In this document: piece after piece, positions 56,895-64,000 of the stretch | Position numbering within the stretch: the stretch's first letter is position 1 | Layout of the letters: the number at the start of each line of letters is the position of its first letter | DNA from: Egicoccus sp. AB-alg6-2 | GTDB taxonomy: Bacteria; Actinomycetota; Nitriliruptoria; Nitriliruptorales; Nitriliruptoraceae | Assembly (NCBI RefSeq): GCF_041821025.1 | Contig: NZ_JBGUAY010000008.1 | Location: 1-64,000, forward strand | DNA: 64,000 nucleotides | Direction: 5' to 3' | Made by a program: the position numbers and the translations under genes | Notes under the pieces: generated by a model | The model's database searches: none | Seen by the model: the letters and a program-made list of their open reading frames with translations, nothing else | Told to the model about the DNA's origin: nothing

Positions 56895-57574
56895 CGGCGA
56901 GCTGCCCGGTAGCCGACGCCGCGGACCGTCTCTATGAGGTGCGGGTGAGACGGCTGCGCCTCGATCTTGGCGCGTAGACGCTGAATGGTGGCATCCACCA
57001 GCCTGGAGTCACCGAGGTAGTCGTAGCCCCACACCAGTTCGAGCAGCTGCTCGCGTGAGAGGACGTTGCCCGCGTGGCGGGCGAGTTCGGCGAGCAGCCG
57101 GAACTCGGTCGGGGTGAGCTCGATCCGCTCCTGGCCCCGGGCGACGGTGTGGGCAGCCACGTCGATCCGCACGTCGCCGACCTTCAGGACGTCGTCGCTG
57201 CGGTCACCGCCACTCGCTCGCCGCAGGGACGCGCGAACGCGGGCGACCAGCTCCGCCATTTCGAAGGGTTTGGTCACGTAGTCGTCAGCGCCGGACTCGA
57301 GCCCGACTACGACGTCGAGCGTGTCGGAGCGGGCGGTGAGCATCACGACGGGGACTGCCGACGCCCCGCGGATCGCCTTGCAGACCTCAAGCCCGTCCAT
57401 CCCGGGCAGCATCACGTCGAGCACGACGGCGTCGGGCCGGTCCGCCCGGAACCGGGCGAGCCCCTCGTCGCCGGTCGCGGCGGTCAGGACCTCGAAACCG
57501 GCATTGCGCAGCCCGCGTTCGGTCAGCTCACGGATCGAGGCATCGTCCTCGACCACCAGGATTCGCGCGTCCAT
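56891..57574 (-). CDS. mtrA: MtrA-like OmpR-family response regulator
   Basis: 227 residues. Receiver domain with VVEDDAS, phospho-Asp in AVVLDVMLPGMDG and the Lys in VTKPFE, then an OmpR/PhoB winged helix ending LIETVRGVGYRA. The segments VMLTARSDTLDVVVGLESGADDY and LVWGYDYLGDSRLVDATIQRLRAKIE are close to MtrA, the essential cell-cycle regulator of mycobacteria. It is the first gene of a regulator-kinase-lipoprotein operon. Confidence 0.87.
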   Translation of the reverse strand: MDARILVVEDDASIRELTERGLRNAGFEVLTAATGDEGLARFRADRPDAVVLDVMLPGMDGLEVCKAIRGASAVPVVMLTARSDTLDVVVGLESGADDYVTKPFEMAELVARVRASLRRASGGDRSDDVLKVGDVRIDVAAHTVARGQERIELTPTEFRLLAELARHAGNVLSREQLLELVWGYDYLGDSRLVDATIQRLRAKIEAQPSHPHLIETVRGVGYRAARR

Positions 57575-57719
57575 CCCTGCGGTGCCCGTCCTCGGTGTTC
57601 ACGGTGCCGGACCGACGATCCGGCCCGCGAGGTCGGCGACCTCACGCGACAGTGTCGCCGGTAGGCGCCCGTTCGTGTGGTACGCCTCTCGTTCACGGTC
57701 AGCGAACGGGAGTCCGGGC

Positions 57720-58109
57720 ATGGTGGCACGCGTCTCGCACACGACGTTGAACGGTCTCGACGCCTACGAGCTGTCGGAGTGGTGGAAGCGCGTCCTCGAC
57801 TACACCGACGTGCCCGGTGATCCGAACGCGCCAGGTCACGAGGAGTGCATGATCGTGGACCGTCGAACGGGACACCGCCTGCTCTTCATCGAGGTCGAGG
57901 AGCTGCAGGATCCGGTCGGCCGGATCCATCTCGACCTCGCGCCGACGGATGTGACCCGGGACGAGGAGATCGAGCGGGTGCTCGACCTGGGCGCGCGAGA
58001 GGTCGCCGACCGACGACGGCCGGACGGCTCGGGCTGGATGGTGCTCGAGGATCCGGCGGGGAACCAGTTCTGCATCGTTCGCAGCGACGCGGAGCGCGAG
58101 GGCCGCTAG
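57720..58109 (+). CDS. VOC-superfamily protein, glyoxalase-like
   Basis: 129 residues of the vicinal-oxygen-chelate fold: HTTLNGLDAYELSEWWKRVLDY at the start, RIHLDLAPTD in the middle and VLEDPAGNQFCIVRSD at the end. This is the glyoxalase-like domain often found as a stand-alone actinobacterial protein. Metal ligands are not certain, so enzyme activity or ligand binding cannot be separated. The start is ATG 57720; an inverted repeat CGTTC-N9-GAACG (57690-57708) precedes it. Confidence 0.75.
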   Translation: MVARVSHTTLNGLDAYELSEWWKRVLDYTDVPGDPNAPGHEECMIVDRRTGHRLLFIEVEELQDPVGRIHLDLAPTDVTRDEEIERVLDLGAREVADRRRPDGSGWMVLEDPAGNQFCIVRSDAEREGR

Positions 58110-58191
58110 CCGCCGTTGGGAACTCGTGCCAGCCGCCCTGGTTGGGGACGTTCCCGGCGTCTAGGGTGGCTGCAGACGGTTGGGATGGCGG

Positions 58192-59842
58192 ATGGGCGAC
58201 ACGCGTCCAGCGGCCCGCGAGGCCTACCGAAGGTGTGACTGGCAGGCGGCGCGGGACGGGTTCGTTGCTGCCGCCTCGAGCGACGAGCTGTCGGCCGATG
58301 ACGCCTTCGCCCTCGCCGATGCGGCCTGGTGGCTGGGACGGGTGGACGAATCGCTGTCCGCCGGCGAGCAGGCCTACCGCCGATATCTCGCAGGGGACCG
58401 GCCGGATCAGGCGGCCATGGCCGCGATCCACATCGCCGTCGACCTGCTGCTTCGAGGCGACGAGGTGGTGGGCTCGGGATGGATCCAACGGGCGCAACGT
58501 CTGCTCGAGGATCGGCCGGACAGCGCCGAACACGGCTACCTGACCTACCTGCTCGAGGTCGAGGCGGCGCTGGGGGGACCTGCGTTCGACGAGGTCCACG
58601 CAAGCGCCGCCAGGCTCGTCGAGCTCGGTCGTCGCCACGGAGACGTCAATCTCGTCGCTCTGGGGATCCTCGGGCAAGGGCGTGCACTCGTGAAACAGGC
58701 GCACGTCGACGAGGGCCTGGCCCTGCTCGACGAGGCGATGCTGGCCGTGCTCACCCGAGCAACTCAGCCCGGCGTGGGCGGGGAACATCTACTGCCACCT
58801 CATGTCCGCGTGCCACGAGCTGGGCGACGTCCGTCGCGCCGTGGCGTGGACACAGGCAACGGCGAGCTGGCTGGAGAAACTGCCGGCGGCCGTGCTGTTC
58901 ACGGGTATCTGCCGGGTCCACCGGTCCCAGGTGTTGCAGGCGACCGGTGGTTGGGACGAGGCCGAGCTCGAGGCGGCCAAGGTCTGCGAGGACCTCGAGC
59001 ACATCCACGTGGCCAGTGCCGCTGAAGCGCACTACCAGGCGGGCGAATTGCGGCGATTGCGAGGTGATCTCGCCGGTGCCGAGCTGGCGTACGAGGAAGC
59101 TCGTGCACGTGGCCGGGATCCCCATCCCGGTCTCGCGCTGCTGCAGCTGGCACGGGGCGAGGTCGAGGTCGCGGTCGCGGCCATCACGACCGCGGTCGCC
59201 AGCGTCGAGGATCCGTTGGCGCGGGTGCGTCTGCGCGCCGCACAGGTCGAGATCGCGCTCGCGGCCGGGGACCGTGACGTCGCCGACGCAGCGTGCGCCG
59301 AGATCGCCGACCTCGCCGGCCGCTACCGCAGCGGCGGCTTCGTCGCCCTCCAACAGATGATCCACGCCGCCTGCCTGCTCGCCAACGGGCGCCCGGAGGA
59401 GGCGTTGCCGTCCGTGCGCTCCGCCTCCCGCTCCTGGCGCCGGCTCGGAATGCCCTACGAGGCCGCCCGCACCGGCGTGCTCGCGGCCCACGCATGCGCG
59501 GCCCTCGGCGACCTCGATGGTGCGCAGCGCGAACTGGAGATGGCAGGGGCCGTCTTCGCACGTCTCGGTGCCGCCGGCGACGCCGCGACGGTTGCCAACC
59601 TGCGGACCAGCATGCGCACCCCGGCCCCGGCGCCCGACGGACTCACCGCACGTGAACTGGAGGTGTTGGCGGAGGTCGCATCCGGCCGTACCAACCGAGA
59701 CATCGCCCGGCGGCTGTACATCAGCGAGAAGACGGTGGCGCGCCACCTGTCCAACATCTTCGTGAAGCTCGACTGCTCCTCACGGACCGCCGCAGCGGCC
59801 TACGCCTACGAGCGCGGCCTCACGCCGCGTGCAGATGGGTAG
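58192..59842 (+). pseudogene. LuxR-family TPR regulator with a one-base frame break
   Basis: Two frames together form one protein of about 550 residues. From ATG 58192 the first frame reads through TPR-like repeats to LLDEAMLAVLT. The second frame then continues SPAWAGNIYCHLMSACHELGDVRRAV through more repeats to a C-terminal LuxR HTH (LTARELEVLAEVASGRTNRDIARRLYISEKTVARHLSNIFVKL). Removing one C from CCC at 58754-58756 gives LTEQLSPAWAG and restores a continuous family-like sequence. Either real disruption or sequencing error. A methyltransferase gene follows; this pairing is common in actinobacteria. Confidence 0.8.
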
Positions 59843-59943
59843 AACGACCCACGCAGCCAGGTCGAAGTTGGGTGGATCCTCCGAAGCCTGTCGGCGCGTC
59901 CACTCGTAGCGTGTTGTCACACGACTGAGTCGAGGAGACGACG

Positions 59944-61008
59944 ATGACGGCCACCGCACCCCCCGACGCCGACCGGCTGCAGGCATTCGTCGACCGCTTC
60001 GCCGCTGACCAGGCGGCAACGATGCACGCGGCGACGATCGTCGTCGGTGATCGGCTCGGGCTGTACCGCGCGCTCGGCGAGCTCGGGCCATGTATCCCCT
60101 CGCAGCTGGCGGCGGTGTCTGGCTGCCATCCGCGCCTGGTGCAGGAGTGGCTCGGCGCCCAGGTCGCCAGTGCCTACTGCGAATACGATTCGGCCTCGGG
60201 ACACTACTGGCTGACGCCGGAGCAGCGCGCCTGCCTCGCGGACCCGGCCAACCCGATCCACCTCGTCGGCGGAGCGATCGCGGCGAGTTCGACCCACCAC
60301 GACGTGGACCTGGTCGTGCGGGCGTTCGCTGGTGACGGTGGCATCGGGTGGGACGAACACCACTCGGACCTGCACGTCGGTACCCAGCGCTTCTTCGCGC
60401 CGGTCTACCGCGGCAACCTGGTCCAACGCTGGATCCCCGCACTCGACGGCGTCCACGACCGGCTCACCGCTGGTGGCAAGGTCGCGGATGTCGGCTGTGG
60501 GCACGGGGCCGCGCTCATCCTGTTGGCCGAGGCGTACCCGGCCTCGACCTTCGCCGGGTTCGACTACCACCCGGCCTCCATCGACGCCGCCAGGAAGGCG
60601 GCCGCCGAGGCGGGCGTCAGCGACCGGGTGACCTTCGAGGTGGCCGGTGCCGACGACTTCGCCGGGGACGGCTACGACCTCATCTGCGTCTTCAACGCGC
60701 TGCACGAGTGGGGGGACCCGGTCCGGGGTGCGCGGCACATCCGTGAGGCGCTCGCCTCCGACGGTACGTGGATGTTCACCGAGCCGCGCACCGACGACGA
60801 GTTGATCGAGAGCGTGCGCGCCAGGACGTTCTACTCCGTGTCCACCTTCGTCTGCACGCCGAGTGCGCTGTCCCAGGAAGGGAAGCTCGCCCTGGGTGCC
60901 CAAGCCGGCGAGGCCGCGCTCGCGCGTGTCGCGGAAGCGGCGGGTTACACCCGCTTCTGGCGCGCGACCGAGACCCCGGCGTTCATGGTGCTCGCCGCCC
61001 GCCCGTGA
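59944..61008 (+). CDS. Class I SAM-dependent methyltransferase with N-terminal winged-helix-like domain
   Basis: 354 residues. A helical N-terminal domain (about 10-105, ATIVVGDRLGLYRALGELG...LTPEQRACLADP) resembles the dimerisation/winged helix region of O-methyltransferase-type enzymes. The SAM-binding domain has VADVGCGHGAALILLAE (about 180-196) and FDYHP. The gene lies 101 bases downstream of the LuxR regulator, which probably controls it. The substrate is unknown. Confidence 0.8.
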   Translation: MTATAPPDADRLQAFVDRFAADQAATMHAATIVVGDRLGLYRALGELGPCIPSQLAAVSGCHPRLVQEWLGAQVASAYCEYDSASGHYWLTPEQRACLADPANPIHLVGGAIAASSTHHDVDLVVRAFAGDGGIGWDEHHSDLHVGTQRFFAPVYRGNLVQRWIPALDGVHDRLTAGGKVADVGCGHGAALILLAEAYPASTFAGFDYHPASIDAARKAAAEAGVSDRVTFEVAGADDFAGDGYDLICVFNALHEWGDPVRGARHIREALASDGTWMFTEPRTDDELIESVRARTFYSVSTFVCTPSALSQEGKLALGAQAGEAALARVAEAAGYTRFWRATETPAFMVLAARP

Positions 61009-61041
61009 TCGCGCCGCCGGCGCTGCTTGGGCTCGACACGC

Positions 61042-61428
61042 TCAGGCGCGGAATGCCGTACGGTGCCAGCAGAGGCAGAACGGGTGGCCGGCCGGGTCGG
61101 CGTAGACCTGCCAGCCCTCCTCGGCGTCGAGGTCGTCGGCCGCCTGCAGCAACCGCGCTCCCAGCCCCATCACCTCGTCGTGTGCCGTCTGGAAGTCGTC
61201 GACCCACAGGTCGACGTGGACCTGCTGCGGTGGCGACCCGTCGGGCCAGCGCGGCGGGACGTGGTCGGGCGCGAGTTGCACACCGATGCGCGGCACGCCG
61301 TCCGCGTCCAGCACCATGTGCCAGTCGTCGTCCACGTCCACGGTCCCGCCGTAGACGGCGGCCCAGAACGAGCTCTCGGGCTCGAGTTCCGCCGCGTCGA
61401 ACGCGACGACCTGAAAGCGGATGTCCAC
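61042..61428 (-). CDS. VOC-superfamily protein
   Basis: 128 residues, start ATG 61428. MDIRFQVVAFDAAELEPESSFWAAVYGG, HVDLWVDDFQTAHDEVMGLGARLLQ and VYADPAGHPFCLC give the beta-alpha-beta repeats of a glyoxalase-like VOC protein. It is immediately downstream of the RlmM-like gene on the same strand (18-base gap) and may share its transcript. Confidence 0.78.
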   Translation of the reverse strand: MDIRFQVVAFDAAELEPESSFWAAVYGGTVDVDDDWHMVLDADGVPRIGVQLAPDHVPPRWPDGSPPQQVHVDLWVDDFQTAHDEVMGLGARLLQAADDLDAEEGWQVYADPAGHPFCLCWHRTAFRA

Positions 61429-61446
61429 GATGTCCTCCCGGTCCCG

Positions 61447-62376
61447 TCAGCGCCGGCTCGACGCGTCGTCGACGTCGAGGATGGCACAGGTCAACTCGTG
61501 CTTGTTCTGGTCGAGGTGGAACAGCTGGGCGTTCGGTAGTGCAGCGAACTGTGCCGCCACGGCGTGGTCGGTCGCGCCCTGGAACTTCACCGTGCAGACG
61601 AGGTTGCGCACCCCGCCGGCGTCGAGCCAGCGCGTCACCAGCTCGAGCAGCCGGTCCGGGTAGGCGATGATGTCGCTGCACCACCAGTCGAGCGGTCCGA
61701 ACGCGGTCGGCTCCAGCGCGAACGCCGAGCCCTGCGACCAGGTCACGTTCGGTAGCGCGGTGACGTCGTCCGCGAGCGGTGCCTTGTCCACGGCAACGAC
61801 GTCCGCGCCGGTCCGTGCCAGCAACCAGGTCCAGCCGCCGGGCGCGGCACCGAGGTCGAGGCAGCGGTCACCCGGTGCGGGCTGGCGCCGCAGCCGCGCG
61901 AAGGTCTCCCACAGCTTCAGGTAGGCGCGACTCGGTGGTCCGCGCCGGTCCTCCACGAACTGCGGGACGCCGTTGGGAAACGGCACGGCGCAGTCGGCCG
62001 CCGCCAGGACGAGGTCGCGGTTCAACAGCGTCCATGAGCCGAGCGGTGCGTCGGGCGCCACCTCACCGAGCTCGAGAGGCCGGGCCGAGACATGGGGGAG
62101 CTTGTCGGCGATCAGCTCGGCACGTCCCCGGAGCGTCGGCGCGTACACGGTCCAGTTGCGTTGCCGTTGACGCAACTCGCGGGCCGCATGTCCGATGGAA
62201 CGGATCTCGATCCGCTCGGCGTCCCACCAGGTGTTGGCCGCCCATGCGGCGTGCACCGGCGGGCTCTCGCTGATCCGCAGCCGGCCGTGCATCTCGTTCA
62301 CGGCGACGCCCGCGAGGCGGAGCTCCTCGTCGAGTTCTGCCTCGAAGTCCTCGGCGGCGAGATAGGCCGTCGTCAC
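61447..62376 (-). CDS. RlmM/FtsJ-like RNA 2'-O-methyltransferase
   Basis: 309 residues. An N-terminal substrate-binding region precedes an FtsJ/RrmJ Rossmann domain. The SAM motif is CLDLGAAPGGWTWLLA (about 172-187), and the K-D-K-E tetrad can be assigned to Lys in AYLKLWE, Asp in WWCSDII, Lys in CTVKFQG and Glu in NKHELTC. This is the layout of RlmM, the C2498 2'-O-methyltransferase of 23S rRNA, best known in Gram-negative bacteria. The exact nucleotide here is unknown. Confidence 0.82.
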   Translation of the reverse strand: MTTAYLAAEDFEAELDEELRLAGVAVNEMHGRLRISESPPVHAAWAANTWWDAERIEIRSIGHAARELRQRQRNWTVYAPTLRGRAELIADKLPHVSARPLELGEVAPDAPLGSWTLLNRDLVLAAADCAVPFPNGVPQFVEDRRGPPSRAYLKLWETFARLRRQPAPGDRCLDLGAAPGGWTWLLARTGADVVAVDKAPLADDVTALPNVTWSQGSAFALEPTAFGPLDWWCSDIIAYPDRLLELVTRWLDAGGVRNLVCTVKFQGATDHAVAAQFAALPNAQLFHLDQNKHELTCAILDVDDASSRR

Positions 62377-62406
62377 GGTGCTCCCGTCGTCGTATGCCAG
62401 CGCCTC

Positions 62407-62753
62407 ATGGAAGCAGAACGGCGGCGACCGACGGCGGGGTTCGCCGAGGCGGTCGAGGCGATCTACCCGCTCGCGTACACGCTGAAGTTCGCGAGCAAGA
62501 ACGACCTCGGGCGTGACTATGTCGTCCCACCGCTCGAAGGCCTGTGGTCAGCCGACGACATGGACGCGTTCACCGTGTCGCGCGACAAGTCGCGGTGGGG
62601 CTGGACGCTGTTGCTGATGGTCCCGAGTGGATCGGCCCCGAGCTGTTCGCCGCCGCGCTCGAGCAGATCGGGGCCAAGGACCCGCCGCCGCGGCTCGGCG
62701 ACGTCCGCCTCGAACCACTGGCCGAGGGGCGGTGCGTGCAGGCGGGCGCGTAG
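62407..62753 (+). pseudogene. Relic of a GyrI-like small-molecule-binding-domain gene
   Basis: The first frame reads GFAEAVEAIYPLAYTLKFASKND...PPLEGLWSADDMDAF...KSRWGWTLLLMVP, the typical middle of a COG4832/GyrI-like protein. A second frame continues EWIGPELFAAALEQIGAKDPPPRL...EPLAEGRCVQ. Adding one C to the CCC at 62622-62624 joins them. The N-terminal about 30 residues and the C-terminal about 100 residues of the family are missing, so the gene is not functional even if the frame break is an error. Confidence 0.75.
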
Positions 62754-62765
62754 ACCGGCCCCGGG

Positions 62766-63470
62766 TCAGGCCGTCGCGGCGACGGGCTGGGTACGTGGCG
62801 CGGCCGGGTCGACGGCTCCTCGAAGCATCGCCGACGCCGCCGGTGCGAGGCCGGTGACCAGCAGCACGGTCCAGATCGCCGATGTCGCGGGTGTGGAACC
62901 GGCGACGACGAACAGGACAGTCCCCGCGACGAGGCACAGCGTGGCCCACAGCGGGATCACACGCGCCCGGCGGAGTCCGACCGCCTGCGGGATGGTGGCA
63001 AGCAGTCCGACGAGGTACAGCGGCACGAACAGCGCCATGATGAACGCATTCGACTCGGCCGCGAGCGTGAGTTCTGCGGCGGTCGTCAGGTCGTCGTGCG
63101 CAGCGAACACCTGCGACATGGCGAAGTGGCCGACGAGGTGGACCACCTGTCCGAGCGCGAACAGCATCGCCAGCACGGCCCCGGTCCACGCCCAACGCGG
63201 TGCACGGGCGACCGAGATCCGCCAGATGGCGAGCAGCGCGGGGATCGTGAGGAGCATCGCCACGTAGAACAGGTAGGAGGCCACCACGAAGGTCGCCCGG
63301 TTGGCGTTGATCATCGCCAGGCTGGCGGTGGCTTCCTCGATGCCGTACTCCCCGACGATGCCCGCCTCCGTCGGCGGGTCGGCCACCATGCGAACCTGGT
63401 CGCCGATGCCGAACAGCAGCGGCGCGAGCACGATGCTGGCGCCTCCAACGATGCGTACGGTCCGTCCCAT
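62766..63470 (-). CDS. Six-helix membrane protein, DUF4386-like
   Basis: 234 residues with about six hydrophobic segments. Starts MGRTVRIVGGASIVLAPLLFG after a clear GGAGGACC ribosome site that fixes ATG 63470. The mixture of early GGAS helix, YLFYVAMLLTIPALLAIW and FVPLYLVGLLATIPQAVGL resembles DUF4386-like actinobacterial membrane proteins; this assignment is moderate. Function unknown. It runs convergent with the GyrI-like relic (13-base gap). Confidence 0.6.
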   Translation of the reverse strand: MGRTVRIVGGASIVLAPLLFGIGDQVRMVADPPTEAGIVGEYGIEEATASLAMINANRATFVVASYLFYVAMLLTIPALLAIWRISVARAPRWAWTGAVLAMLFALGQVVHLVGHFAMSQVFAAHDDLTTAAELTLAAESNAFIMALFVPLYLVGLLATIPQAVGLRRARVIPLWATLCLVAGTVLFVVAGSTPATSAIWTVLLVTGLAPAASAMLRGAVDPAAPRTQPVAATA

Positions 63471-63640
63471 CTGGTCCTCCGATGCCGGCGACGGCCCGCC
63501 CGCCGCTGAGGACTCGAGCATGCGCCCGACGCGTCGACGCCGCGTCCGCCGACCCGCACCGATCGCGCTCGCTTCTCGGTGGACCGCGGGTCATCCTCGA
63601 GACGGACGCGTCGGACCGGGCACCTCGTTATCGTCGGTTC

Positions 63641-64000
63641 ATGAACCTGCCCTTGGGACGTGACGAGGCCGTGTTGGCGCTGGCCTGCGGCGTCTGGGCC
63701 GGCTACTTCCTCGCGATGGAGGTTCCCGGATCGGTCCCCGCCGCGGCGTTGGTCGCCGCCGGCGCGTCGGCCTACCGGCGGCGACCGGTGCTCGCAGCGT
63801 TGGCACTGGCCGCCCTATCCATCGCGCTCCAGGGAATCGTGGGCCTGTCGGGTGAGAATCCCGGATTGCTGGCCGCCTGGTTCGTCGCGGTGTACGGCCT
63901 CGGCCGCCACACCGTGCCGGGACGCGCCATCGCCCCGCTGACAGCGCTCGTCGTCGCGGTCGCGGTCGCCGATCCCACCGCGCCGACGATCCTGTTCGGC
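63641..64000 (+). CDS. Membrane protein, 3' end beyond the window; possibly a sensor kinase N-terminus
   Basis: 120 codons are in view from ATG 63641 with no stop before the window ends. There are about four short hydrophobic segments (about 10-27, 28-42, 50-66 and 73-115). This is the pattern of the membrane part of actinobacterial NarL-type sensor kinases, but no kinase domain is visible, so this is a guess. Partial gene. Confidence 0.5.
   Translation, partial: MNLPLGRDEAVLALACGVWAGYFLAMEVPGSVPAAALVAAGASAYRRRPVLAALALAALSIALQGIVGLSGENPGLLAAWFVAVYGLGRHTVPGRAIAPLTALVVAVAVADPTAPTILFG

Noticed and set aside
57690-57708. SOS box upstream of the VOC gene (CGTTC-N9-GAACG)
   Set aside because: The half-sites are inverted relative to the CGAAC-N4-GTTCG pattern and the spacing is nine bases, so LexA binding is not expected.

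Overview
The window is high-GC, gene-dense actinobacterial DNA. The block miaB – extradiol-dioxygenase-like gene – miaA – dapF – hflX – lexA – nrdR has the order and companions seen in Actinomycetota. The gene divergent from lexA, a LysM membrane protein, also matches. A coenzyme-B12 (class II) ribonucleotide reductase and an SLH-domain surface protein point, by inference, to a deep-branching group such as Nitriliruptoria rather than to Streptomyces or Mycobacterium. No rRNA, tRNA, CRISPR array or insertion sequence was recognised.

Layout. 1-26.6 kb is housekeeping: tRNA modification (miaB, miaA), lysine/peptidoglycan precursor synthesis (dapF), the ribosome-associated GTPase HflX, a GGDEF protein, the SOS regulator lexA with four operator boxes, nrdR, several catabolic enzymes, a secreted M15/SLH protein, an AI-2E permease, an ANTAR regulator, and nrdJ preceded by two NrdR boxes. 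26.6-31.7 kb looks accessory: a 56-residue basic protein with a near-perfect Shine-Dalgarno, a free-standing Hint/LAGLIDADG endonuclease directly behind nrdJ, a strong 15-bp hairpin, an unknown small gene and a 1021-residue PLD-helicase-DUF3427 protein of defence-island type. 31.8-45.4 kb holds an FtsX-type ABC exporter with a divergent two-component system, a serine hydrolase, a second kinase/receiver pair, a TPR regulator-like protein and a metallo-hydrolase variant. 45.4-51.1 kb has a TetR gene divergent from a rifampin ADP-ribosyltransferase (arr) over a perfect palindrome, a third kinase/regulator pair (convergent), and a membrane protein/cupredoxin pair. 51.2-57.6 kb is envelope stress and cell-wall control: a TPM-domain protein with pspA, and an MtrA-MtrB-like pair followed by a GerMN lipoprotein. 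57.7-64 kb contains VOC proteins, a LuxR regulator, methyltransferases, a gene relic and the start of another membrane protein.

How it fits together. Three regulatory circuits can be read from the DNA: LexA acting on itself and on a LysM division-inhibitor-like gene; NrdR acting on nrdJ; and a TetR repressor facing arr. Four sensor-kinase/response-regulator pairs and several one-component regulators make the right half rich in signalling.

Three genes (a kinase at 36.7 kb, a LuxR regulator at 58.75 kb and a relic at 62.6 kb) each carry a single-base frame break in a short G/C run. This pattern may be sequencing error as easily as real mutation, so calls for those genes are provisional.
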